From NCBI GenBank assembly GCA_002691835.1, contig NZJA01000047.1, forward strand, positions 1 to 10,905: a stretch of 10,905 bases of DNA, given 5' to 3'. The position numbers were made by a program, and so were the translations under genes. The notes below the pieces were generated by a model. The model was not told where the DNA came from. It was given only the letters and a program-made list of their open reading frames with translations, and did no database searches. This stretch comes from Planctomycetota bacterium. GTDB lineage: Bacteria > Planctomycetota > UBA8108 > UBA1146. Shown here one piece after another: positions 1 through 6,938 of this stretch (positions within the stretch are counted from its first letter, which is position 1; every line of letters begins with the position of its first letter).

Positions 1-1
1 C

Positions 2-1009
2 CTCAACCTGATTGCCAATACCCCTGGAGCAACACTCGGTTCGAGCAGAGACAAGCCCGACGAAGATTACTGTCAAAAAATCTTTGAGCAGTTGTCCGCC
101 CGCGACATCCGCTACTTTTTCTACATCGGTGGAAACGACAGCGCAGACACCTGCCGCATCGTTTCCGAAGTTTCACAACAGGCCGGATATGAACTACGAG
201 CCTTTCATGTTCCAAAAACCATCGACAATGATCTTGTACTCAATGATCACACCCCTGGTTTCGGTTCAGCAGCCCGATTTGTCGCCAGTGCTCTCCTCGG
301 TGACAGCCTCGACAATCAGGCACTTCCAGGGATCAAAATCGACATCATCATGGGCCGCCACGCAGGCTTCCTGACAGCTGCCAGCGCTCTCGCCAGAACA
401 GAACATGGAACCGGCCCCCACCTGATTTACCTTCCCGAATCTGTTTTCGAAATCGACCGCTTCATTGCCGATGTCGATCGCGTCTACAGCAAAGAAGGCC
501 GCTGCATGATCGCCGTCAGTGAAGGAATCCATGATGCAGAGGGCACATCGATCACCCAGATGCTCGCGGAACAGCTTTCTGGATCGGTCGAACGGGATGC
601 TCACGGCAATGTTCAACTATCTGGAAGTGGTGCACTGGGAGATTACCTGGCGCGTCTGATTCGAGAAAGATTGGGCAGCAAGCTCCGAGTTCGTGCAGAT
701 ACCTTCGGCTATCTTCAAAGATCTTTCGCCGACTGTGTCAGTTCCAGCGATCGCAAGGAAGCTCGCGAGAGTGGGCAAGCAGCTGTTCAGGCTGCACTCG
801 ATGGGCAACAAGGTGCGAGCCTGACTCTTCGCAGAACTTCCGACGACCCCTACACCATCGAATACGTGCCAGTCCCCTTGCAAGAAGTGGCCCGTAAAAC
901 CAAGGTGATGCCGAAGTCATGGATCAAAGACGGCTGCGATGTCACGGATGATTTCCTGACTTATGTCAGGCCGTTGGTCGGTGAGCTTCCGCAAGTCGGA
1001 TCAGTCTAG
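2..1009 (+). CDS. 6-phosphofructokinase, probably pyrophosphate-dependent (C-terminal part, 5' end outside window)
   Basis: This is a cytoplasmic glycolytic enzyme that phosphorylates fructose 6-phosphate to fructose 1,6-bisphosphate. The frame is open from base 2, beginning with residues that read LNLIANTPGATLGSSRDKP, a family motif, so the gene starts before the window. A TTG at 92 is internal, not the start. Motifs seen are GGNDS (128-142), PKTIDND with the catalytic TIDND aspartates (212-232), MGRHAG (350-367), and a GYLQR sugar-phosphate-binding segment near 706-720. ATP-using PFKs have GGDGS and PGTIDND; the Asp after GGN and the Lys of PKT are the residues known to mark PPi-using enzymes, so PPi is the inferred donor. 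The reaction would then be reversible. The stop is TAG at 1007-1009, converging on the exporter operon. Family assignment is firm; donor specificity is inferred. Confidence 0.93.
   Translation, partial: LNLIANTPGATLGSSRDKPDEDYCQKIFEQLSARDIRYFFYIGGNDSADTCRIVSEVSQQAGYELRAFHVPKTIDNDLVLNDHTPGFGSAARFVASALLGDSLDNQALPGIKIDIIMGRHAGFLTAASALARTEHGTGPHLIYLPESVFEIDRFIADVDRVYSKEGRCMIAVSEGIHDAEGTSITQMLAEQLSGSVERDAHGNVQLSGSGALGDYLARLIRERLGSKLRVRADTFGYLQRSFADCVSSSDRKEARESGQAAVQAALDGQQGASLTLRRTSDDPYTIEYVPVPLQEVARKTKVMPKSWIKDGCDVTDDFLTYVRPLVGELPQVGSV
955..970. repeat. short perfect inverted repeat at the end of the phosphofructokinase gene
   Basis: CCTGAC and GTCAGG form a 6-bp perfect stem around a TTAT loop. 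It lies inside the phosphofructokinase coding sequence, about 37 bp before its stop and about 49 bp past the stop of the convergent exporter gene. No T-run follows on either strand, so it is not a typical intrinsic terminator. It may be chance. Confidence 0.25.
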
Positions 1010-1018
1010 GAAACCGAA

Positions 1019-2938
1019 TCAACGGGATTGAAACTGAAGCTTGACGAGGCGGGCGTAGATGCCATCTTTCGCGACCAGCTGTTCGTGGGTTCCAGACTCT
1101 CTCAGCTGGCCGTGATGCAACACGAGGATTCGGTCCGCCTTGCGCACGGTACTCAATCGGTGTGCCACGATGACTGAGGTTCGACCCTGAACCATTCGAT
1201 CGATCGCTTCTTGGATTTTTGCTTCCGTCTCTGTATCAACATGACTGGTCGCTTCATCCAAAACGAGAACTTCTGGATCTCCTGCCAAGGCCCTGGCAAA
1301 TGAAACCAGCTGACGTTCACCGCTGGAAAGAGTTCTGCCCCTCTCCATCATGGGCTCATCGAGGCCACCTTTCTGGCGCTCGACGATTTCGCTCCCATTG
1401 ACCTGAGCCAAGGCTTCACTGATACGCTGGCGAGAGATCTCCCGATCAAATCGAATGTTCTCACCCAGAGTTCTCGTGAGCACCGAAACATCCTGGAGTA
1501 CCAATCCAAAACGCTGTCGATGCAAATCAAGTGACTTCTCCCGGACATCTTCACCATTGACCAACACTTGACCTGAAACAGGGTCATGGAATCGCAGCAA
1601 CAGATGAATGATCGTGCTTTTTCCGGCACCAGTCGCACCGACGATCGCAACCGTCTCTCCACGCTTGACCGAGAAAGACACATCATCCAGAACCGGCGTC
1701 TCCCCATCGTATGAAAAAGACACCTTTTCAAAACGAATCTCATCCAGCGACTTCTGTTCGTTTTGCTGAGACGGCTCCGAATTCTCAAAGCTCGTATCGG
1801 TATCGAGAACTGTGAAGACACGTTCACTGGAAGCCATCGCCGACTGTAGCAAATTGTATTTCTCTGCAAGGTCTCGGACTGGAGTGAAGAGCCGGGTGAG
1901 GTATGTCCAGAAAAGGAAAAACTCACCAAAGGTGGCCGTTCCAGCTTCGATCCGCTGGCCGCCCTGGACGACGATAATCCCCAGAGCCACCACCGATAGC
2001 AGTTCAACCGTCGGAAAGAAAAGTGCATACCAGAAGATGCTTTTCAAATGAGCATCTCTGAGTTTGCCGTTGATCCCGGAATACTTCTCCGCTTGCTGCT
2101 CTTCACGACGACAAACCTGAATCACCTCCATGCCACTGATGGATTCTTGAGTGAAGGCATTCAGGTGAGCGAGACGACGGCGAACTTCACGATAGTGTTT
2201 GCGGGCAAACCTGCGGAAAATCGTCGTCGATATCAGCAAGACGGGTGCAGTGGCCAAAACCATTGCAGCCAACTCTGCATTGGTCCAAAAGAGCATGATC
2301 ACGATTCCGGTGATGGCCAAAATATCGCCCACCAGAGTGACGAAGCCACTGGTGAAAAGCTCGTTCAAAGACTCCACGTCACTCGTCACCCGAGTCACAA
2401 GTCGCCCCACAGGATTCTTGTGATAAAAAGATGCGCTCTGTTTCTGTAAATGGCCGAATACCTGCAGGCGTAAATCTCGCATCACATTTTGCCCGGTGTG
2501 ATTGAGTGCCATCGTTTCGCCATAACGCATCAGGATCTGAACCAGCAATGTCAGTGCATAAATTCCAACGAGGAGCCAGAGCCATTGGATTCGTTCGTCC
2601 ACTCCTGCTCCGACAGCGATGGGGCTGAGGCCCACACTTTCACCAATATCCGTGATCCATTGGCCCAGTCCGGTGAGCTCGCGAGATTCCATTTCTTCCG
2701 TAGGGAGCGCCAGTGGACCATCAACGGCCTCTTTGATCAGCAGTGGGCCAATCAGCGATAGCCCCGTATTCGTCAATATCAGCATCACCGACAGAAGCAC
2801 CAAGCCTTTGTAGGGTTTCAGGTAGTGCATCAGTCGACCCGCCAGCTCTCTGCTGAAAGGACGATCGATCACTTCTTCGACATGGAAATCTTCCGCTTCA
2901 TCTTTCTGTGTCTTTGTATTTTCTTTTTTGGAGGTCAT
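1019..2938 (-). CDS. ABC exporter half-transporter with canonical Walker B but degenerate signature (heterodimer subunit)
   Basis: This is a fused membrane-ATPase ABC exporter subunit (639 aa) of the MsbA/BmrCD type in the inner membrane. A charged N-terminal tail (1-30) is followed by about six membrane helices (roughly 45-345), then the nucleotide-binding domain (400-639). Visible motifs are Walker A GATGAGKS (434-441), Q-loop Gln482, Walker B VLVLD with catalytic Glu562, and H-loop His593. The signature motif is LSSGE (537-541), not LSGGQ. The loop between helices 1 and 2 (about 73-117) is some 30 residues longer than usual and should face outwards. The ATG overlaps the stop of the upstream half-transporter (ATGA), and GGAGG lies 7 nt upstream at 2946-2950. 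The defect complements that of the partner. The substrate cannot be read from sequence; lipids or drugs are typical for the family. Confidence 0.95.
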   Translation of the reverse strand: MTSKKENTKTQKDEAEDFHVEEVIDRPFSRELAGRLMHYLKPYKGLVLLSVMLILTNTGLSLIGPLLIKEAVDGPLALPTEEMESRELTGLGQWITDIGESVGLSPIAVGAGVDERIQWLWLLVGIYALTLLVQILMRYGETMALNHTGQNVMRDLRLQVFGHLQKQSASFYHKNPVGRLVTRVTSDVESLNELFTSGFVTLVGDILAITGIVIMLFWTNAELAAMVLATAPVLLISTTIFRRFARKHYREVRRRLAHLNAFTQESISGMEVIQVCRREEQQAEKYSGINGKLRDAHLKSIFWYALFFPTVELLSVVALGIIVVQGGQRIEAGTATFGEFFLFWTYLTRLFTPVRDLAEKYNLLQSAMASSERVFTVLDTDTSFENSEPSQQNEQKSLDEIRFEKVSFSYDGETPVLDDVSFSVKRGETVAIVGATGAGKSTIIHLLLRFHDPVSGQVLVNGEDVREKSLDLHRQRFGLVLQDVSVLTRTLGENIRFDREISRQRISEALAQVNGSEIVERQKGGLDEPMMERGRTLSSGERQLVSFARALAGDPEVLVLDEATSHVDTETEAKIQEAIDRMVQGRTSVIVAHRLSTVRKADRILVLHHGQLRESGTHEQLVAKDGIYARLVKLQFQSR

Positions 2939-4755
2939 TGCAGATCCTCCAATTCACTCTCGATGGTTTGCTTTCGCCAAAGCTCGCTGTATCTGCCTTT
3001 TTGTGCCAACAATTCGGAGTGATTTCCGCGCTCTACCACCCGACCAGATTCCAGAACAAGGATTTCGTCCGCATGAGTTACTGCACTCAGGCGATGGGTG
3101 ACGATCAATGCCGTCAGTTCACGAGTCCAATCTTTCAGACCTTCAAGAATTGACGTCTCTGTCTCAGAATCGACAGCAGATAACACATCATCGAGTAACA
3201 ATATCTTCGGCCTCTGCAGGATCGCCCTGGCGATAGCGATCCGCTGTTTCTGTCCACCACTGAGAGTGATTCCTCGCTCACCAACCCGCTGCTGATAACC
3301 GTCTGGGAACTTGTCGATTTCCTGATCGATTCGCACCAGCTTCGCAACCTCACGAATCTGATCTTCAGAGGCTTCGCTAACACCGAAGGCAATATTTTCA
3401 GCAATGGTGGCGCTGAACAGAAATGGATCTTGGGGAACCATCGAAATCGAGTTCCGTAATGTTCCGAGTGGATACTCTTCAATCGACTTGCCATCAATCA
3501 GCACAGTTCCTGAACTGGCCGGTGACAACCTCGGGATCATATTGAGCAAACTGGTTTTTCCACTCGCAGTCGCGCCAACAATCCCAAGAGTAGCCCCTGC
3601 CGCAAGATCGAAGGAAACATCCTCCAGTGCTGGTGCTTCTCCCTCAGGATAACGAAACGAAACATGCTGAAACTGAACACTGCCCCGACTGACTTCGGCA
3701 TGCTCTTGAGCAAGGGAATCATCGACCAATGGTTTCGCATCGAGGATGGTCTGCAATCTTTCAGCACTCGCCGCACCACGATGAAAAAGATTCATCACCC
3801 AACCCAGAGCGATCATTGGCCAGATCAAAAGAAGTTGGCAGCCATTGAAAGTTGCGAAGTCGCCAAGCCCAAGCTCACCTGTCAGAATCCGTGAGCCACC
3901 GATCAGCAAGAGCGTGACGAGAGCGAGATCTCCGAAGAGCCACATGGCACTGCCTGAAATAGCACGAAGCCGGGCAATCCTCAAATTTTGACGGAAGTAA
4001 TCATGACTGAGCCGCTGCATGCGCTCGACTTCAGCATCCTCGACGACAAACGCTTTGATCACTGGAGCATTAGCGAAGTTTTCCTGTGAGTGGACCGAAA
4101 TCCCCGACAGCATCTCTTGGGCACGCATCGATTCGCGATGAACTTTGGGGCCAATGACGCGAATAGCGACGGTGAGGAAGCCCAGAGGTATCAACGAATA
4201 AAGCGTCAGCTGCCAATCGATCTGAATCATCATCGACAAAGCGAACACGAGCGTGAAAGCGGTCTGTACCGAATACATCACTGCTGGCCCGAAGACCATC
4301 CGCACCGCTTCAATGTCACTGGTAAAGCGACTCATCAGATCGCCGGTGTGAGTCTTTGAATAGAAAGACCCATCCAGGGAAGAGATATGATCGTAGAGTT
4401 GATCCCGCAGTCTTTTCTCAATCCTCCGACTGGAGGCGATCACCGTTTCCCGAGTCCAAAATGAAGTCAATCCTCGAATCAGTACTGCCCCGATCATCGC
4501 CAGGGCAATCGGGCCGATGAAGTCGAGACCGATTCCCGATTCCAACTTCTGAATTGCCAAACCCACCAAGCGAGGCACCGCCACCTGCGACAGACTCGTC
4601 AGCAGTATGAGGACAATCCCGATGGCGAAAATCGGTCTCTGCTCTCGAACGAGAGGTCCCAGAAATCGGAAAGCACGAAAAGGAAACAAGCGCTCTCCTG
4701 CTCCTGCCGGATATGGCCAGATGATCGATGAAGTATCTCCAGCTCCAGAATCCAC
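2935..4755 (-). CDS. ABC exporter half-transporter with Asp at the catalytic Glu position (degenerate-site heterodimer subunit)
   Basis: This is a second MsbA/BmrCD-type exporter subunit (606 aa as called). The membrane domain spans about 40-325 and the nucleotide-binding domain about 358-606. Motifs are Walker A GATASGKT (394-401), Q-loop Gln442, canonical LSGGQ (498-502), Walker B ILLLD with Asp522, and H-loop His554. The residue after Walker B is Asp523 where hydrolytic NBDs have Glu, giving LLLDDVLSAVD, as in the degenerate NBD of known heterodimeric exporters. It lies 33 bp downstream of the sulfatase and overlaps the next half-transporter by 4 bp. The called start is GTG at 4755; an in-frame TGA at 4780-4782 prevents a longer form. 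A TTG at 4689 has AGGAG 5 nt upstream and would remove 22 poorly conserved-looking residues, so the start is uncertain. Confidence 0.95.
   Translation of the reverse strand: MDSGAGDTSSIIWPYPAGAGERLFPFRAFRFLGPLVREQRPIFAIGIVLILLTSLSQVAVPRLVGLAIQKLESGIGLDFIGPIALAMIGAVLIRGLTSFWTRETVIASSRRIEKRLRDQLYDHISSLDGSFYSKTHTGDLMSRFTSDIEAVRMVFGPAVMYSVQTAFTLVFALSMMIQIDWQLTLYSLIPLGFLTVAIRVIGPKVHRESMRAQEMLSGISVHSQENFANAPVIKAFVVEDAEVERMQRLSHDYFRQNLRIARLRAISGSAMWLFGDLALVTLLLIGGSRILTGELGLGDFATFNGCQLLLIWPMIALGWVMNLFHRGAASAERLQTILDAKPLVDDSLAQEHAEVSRGSVQFQHVSFRYPEGEAPALEDVSFDLAAGATLGIVGATASGKTSLLNMIPRLSPASSGTVLIDGKSIEEYPLGTLRNSISMVPQDPFLFSATIAENIAFGVSEASEDQIREVAKLVRIDQEIDKFPDGYQQRVGERGITLSGGQKQRIAIARAILQRPKILLLDDVLSAVDSETETSILEGLKDWTRELTALIVTHRLSAVTHADEILVLESGRVVERGNHSELLAQKGRYSELWRKQTIESELEDLQ
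2946..2950 (-). promoter_or_regulatory. ribosome binding site for the second half-transporter
   Basis: On the minus strand GGAGG lies 7 nt before the ATG at 2938. It sits inside the last codons of the upstream exporter gene, which suggests translational coupling and fixes this start. Confidence 0.75.
4695..4699 (-). promoter_or_regulatory. possible ribosome binding site for an alternative TTG start of the first half-transporter
   Basis: AGGAG on the minus strand lies 5 nt before an in-frame TTG (4689-4687). The longer GTG start at 4755 has only a weak AGG directly against it. The TTG form would begin MFPFRAFRFLGP, just before the first membrane helix. Confidence 0.4.
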
Positions 4756-4788
4756 CCTGGGAACCGTGATGTCGAGCGATCAGGGCTA

Positions 4789-6159
4789 CTAGGGGCGGGT
4801 TGGCATGAGCATTTTTCGATCTCGACGCCAGCGATCGAGGCGTTCATGCATTTCATCCACCTTTTTCGGTTGCTGCTTCGACAGATCATCCTGCTCTGTT
4901 GCATTCGAGAGGTCGTACAACTGCTTTTCCCCTGACTCGAGAAATTCGAGCAGTTTGTCGTCCCCTCGCATAATGGCGGAAACCGGGGTCGTTCTCCAAA
5001 CGCCATGCCTCTGGGCTGATCCCGCAAGGTAAGCAGGGAAATGCCATTTCAGATCTCTCTCAGGCAAAGCCTGTCCATCTTCCAGGAGTGAAACCAAGCT
5101 CGTACCGGCCAATGGCTGCGCCTTGGATGCCGTAGCCCCTGCCCATTCCAGAAAAGTGGGTACCAAATCCGTGAGCTGGACCGGGTCTTTTGAAATCACT
5201 CCGCCCGCAGGAATACGATCTCCCCAAGCGATGAAGGGCACGCGAATTCCGCCTTCATAGAGCATTCCCTTACCACCCCGCAAAGGACCATTGTCGGTGA
5301 ATCCTTCGAGGCCGCCGTTATCACTGGTGAAAATGACCACCGTGTCACGACTTGTTGGGTTCGAATCAACTTCACTCATCAGGCGTTCAACAGAACGATC
5401 AACACTGTCGACGAGAGCCGCATACTTCTGCTGACGACGCTTGGCTTCTGGCCAGCGCTTCTGCCAACGCTTCAGAGCGCTGGCTGACACCTGAATCGGA
5501 GTGTGAACTGCATAATGCGAGAGCACTAACAGGTAAGGCTGATCTCCGCAGCTGCGAATGAAATCGATGGCATGGTCGGTGAGGGCATCCGCCAATTCAG
5601 TTCCATCTTCCTGTTCCGGAAGATTCGGCAGATTCCACGGAGCCAGATGGGTTTTCGGATGACCTCTCCGATCACCGGCGATGGAAACATCAAAACCCTG
5701 AGTGCTCGGATCATCTCCCAAATGCCATTTGCCGATGTGGGCGCTGCGATAACCACGGGTCTTCAGCATCTCAGCCATCGTGATTTGCTGATCCTCCAGA
5801 GTTCTGCGAGTCTTCGGTGGAACCAATTGACGGTTTTGAGCTTTTCCACGAGCGGCAGGAGCGACGGTGAAAACCCCATGGGCTGCGACGTCGAGACCCG
5901 TCATCAGGCATGCCCGACTCGGAGCGCAGTTGGGGCCATTCGAATAAGCGCGGGTCAATCGCACCCCTTCAGCGGCCAAACGATCAATCGCCGGAGTCTG
6001 CCATGCGCTCCCCTGGCAGGAGATGTCCGCCCAGCCAAGGTCATCGGCGAGAACTAAAATCACCGAAGGCGGGGCCTCTGTCACCTGTCGGGGTAACGAA
6101 GCGCAACCGCTGAGAATACCCAAGCAACAAACCCAATATCGCCAATAGACCCGATTCAT
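4789..6159 (-). CDS. lipoprotein sulfatase (type I, formylglycine-dependent)
   Basis: This predicted sulfate-ester hydrolase of the alkaline-phosphatase superfamily is 456 aa, a usual length. The N-terminus is a lipoprotein signal: a hydrophobic stretch ending in the lipobox LSGC with Cys19, followed by Ala, so it is probably anchored in an envelope membrane. Active-site features are the metal-binding pair Asp39-Asp40, the CxPSR motif with Cys78 (the residue converted to formylglycine) and Arg82, GKWHLG with Lys144 and His146, His219, the Asp280-Asn281 pair in TSDNGG, and Lys297 in RGGKGMLYEGG. All are intact. The ATG at 6159 has an AGAGGGGG tract upstream. It is the first gene of a leftward block with two ABC exporter genes. 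No maturase is present in the window. The natural substrate (carbohydrate, aryl or other sulfate ester) cannot be told. Confidence 0.94.
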   Translation of the reverse strand: MNRVYWRYWVCCLGILSGCASLPRQVTEAPPSVILVLADDLGWADISCQGSAWQTPAIDRLAAEGVRLTRAYSNGPNCAPSRACLMTGLDVAAHGVFTVAPAARGKAQNRQLVPPKTRRTLEDQQITMAEMLKTRGYRSAHIGKWHLGDDPSTQGFDVSIAGDRRGHPKTHLAPWNLPNLPEQEDGTELADALTDHAIDFIRSCGDQPYLLVLSHYAVHTPIQVSASALKRWQKRWPEAKRRQQKYAALVDSVDRSVERLMSEVDSNPTSRDTVVIFTSDNGGLEGFTDNGPLRGGKGMLYEGGIRVPFIAWGDRIPAGGVISKDPVQLTDLVPTFLEWAGATASKAQPLAGTSLVSLLEDGQALPERDLKWHFPAYLAGSAQRHGVWRTTPVSAIMRGDDKLLEFLESGEKQLYDLSNATEQDDLSKQQPKKVDEMHERLDRWRRDRKMLMPTRP

Positions 6160-6207
6160 AGGCCCCCTCTCAGCTTCAGATCTTGACCGATTTCATCCAC
6201 CCCGACC
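6160..6207. other. divergent intergenic region between sulfatase and Nudix genes
   Basis: Both divergent blocks must be controlled from here, or from 6160-6267 if the Nudix gene starts at 6268. I see a TTGACC at 6183-6188 but no convincing -10 element at normal spacing, and no palindromic operator. Promoters are therefore inferred from gene orientation only. Confidence 0.4.
6163..6170 (-). promoter_or_regulatory. purine-rich ribosome binding site of the sulfatase
   Basis: The minus strand reads AGAGGGGG, then CCT, then the ATG at 6159. It contains a GAGG core and supports this start. Confidence 0.5.
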
Positions 6208-6927
6208 ATGACGATTCCTCTGCTCAGATTGTTTTCTTGCCCCAACCCAACCTCTCTGCCACCTTCAATGACAAGAAATCGAGGCGCTTTGATCGATCCA
6301 GAACCTAAATTTTGTCACCAGTGTGGCAATCTTCTCACCCAAAAGATTCCAGAGGGTGAAGATCGTCCCCGTGGAGTGTGCACCTCCTGTGGCAACATTC
6401 ACTACATCAATCCCCGGGTTGTGGTCGGCACGGTCATCGAAAATGACGACCGCATCCTCCTCTGCCGCCGCGCCATCGAACCTGCCCACGGTAAATGGAC
6501 ACCCCCCGCAGGCTTTCTGGAGATCGGTGAATCGACCGTCGCCGGAGCCATCCGCGAAACATGGGAAGAAGCCTGCGCAAAGGTGAAGGTGGTGCAGCCG
6601 CTCGTCTCCATCGATCTGACCCGTATCGGACAGATCCATATGAAGTATCTGGCAAAAATGGAATCGGCTGACTTCGAGGCCGGGCCAGAAAGCCTCGAGG
6701 TGCGCTGGTTCAACTACTCTGAGATCCCGTGGGACGAACTGGCTTTCCCGGTCACTCACTGGAGCTTGCGTCTGCGCATCGCAGATCGGGCATTGGGACA
6801 GGGGCGTTTCCACCGCGGAACCCTCGCCTGGAACCAAAAAGGTTCTCCCCTCGACATCGACAACTACGACCTTTCCGATTTGCAGTCATGGCCACTTCTC
6901 TCCACGGGAGACCCTCCACAAGATTGA
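6208..6927 (+). CDS. Nudix hydrolase with N-terminal zinc ribbon
   Basis: This is a cytoplasmic hydrolase of nucleoside-diphosphate-linked compounds, resembling the zinc-ribbon Nudix proteins often annotated as ADP-ribose or NADH pyrophosphatases. The zinc ribbon is Cys36-x2-Cys39 and Cys58-x2-Cys61. The Nudix box follows at 102-124 (GFLEIGE, then RETWEEACA), with metal-binding Glu117, Glu120 and Glu121 intact. The usual Gly near the end of the box is Cys123, which I recall as common in this subgroup. The motif GPESLEVRWF with EIPWDELAF (159-180) is also characteristic. About 55 C-terminal residues beyond that look variable. No Shine-Dalgarno precedes ATG 6208 or the in-frame ATG 6268; the latter, giving 219 aa, fits the usual short lead before the zinc ribbon and may be the real start. 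The exact substrate is unknown. Confidence 0.93.
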   Translation: MTIPLLRLFSCPNPTSLPPSMTRNRGALIDPEPKFCHQCGNLLTQKIPEGEDRPRGVCTSCGNIHYINPRVVVGTVIENDDRILLCRRAIEPAHGKWTPPAGFLEIGESTVAGAIRETWEEACAKVKVVQPLVSIDLTRIGQIHMKYLAKMESADFEAGPESLEVRWFNYSEIPWDELAFPVTHWSLRLRIADRALGQGRFHRGTLAWNQKGSPLDIDNYDLSDLQSWPLLSTGDPPQD

Positions 6928-6938
6928 AGTGAGGTTGC

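Noticed and set aside
955..970. Hairpin as a bidirectional terminator
   Set aside because: The 6-bp stem lacks a T-run on either side and lies within phosphofructokinase codons.
1348..2028. A long open frame on the minus strand (226 codons) within the second exporter gene
   Set aside because: It lies in another frame of a well-conserved ABC exporter, is arginine- and serine-rich, and has no motif.
6183..6212. TTGACC as a -35 element for the Nudix gene
   Set aside because: At 16-18 bp spacing there is no reasonable -10 hexamer.
6265..6837. A 190-codon minus-strand open frame opposite the Nudix gene
   Set aside because: It is antisense to the zinc ribbon and Nudix box, with no recognisable domain.
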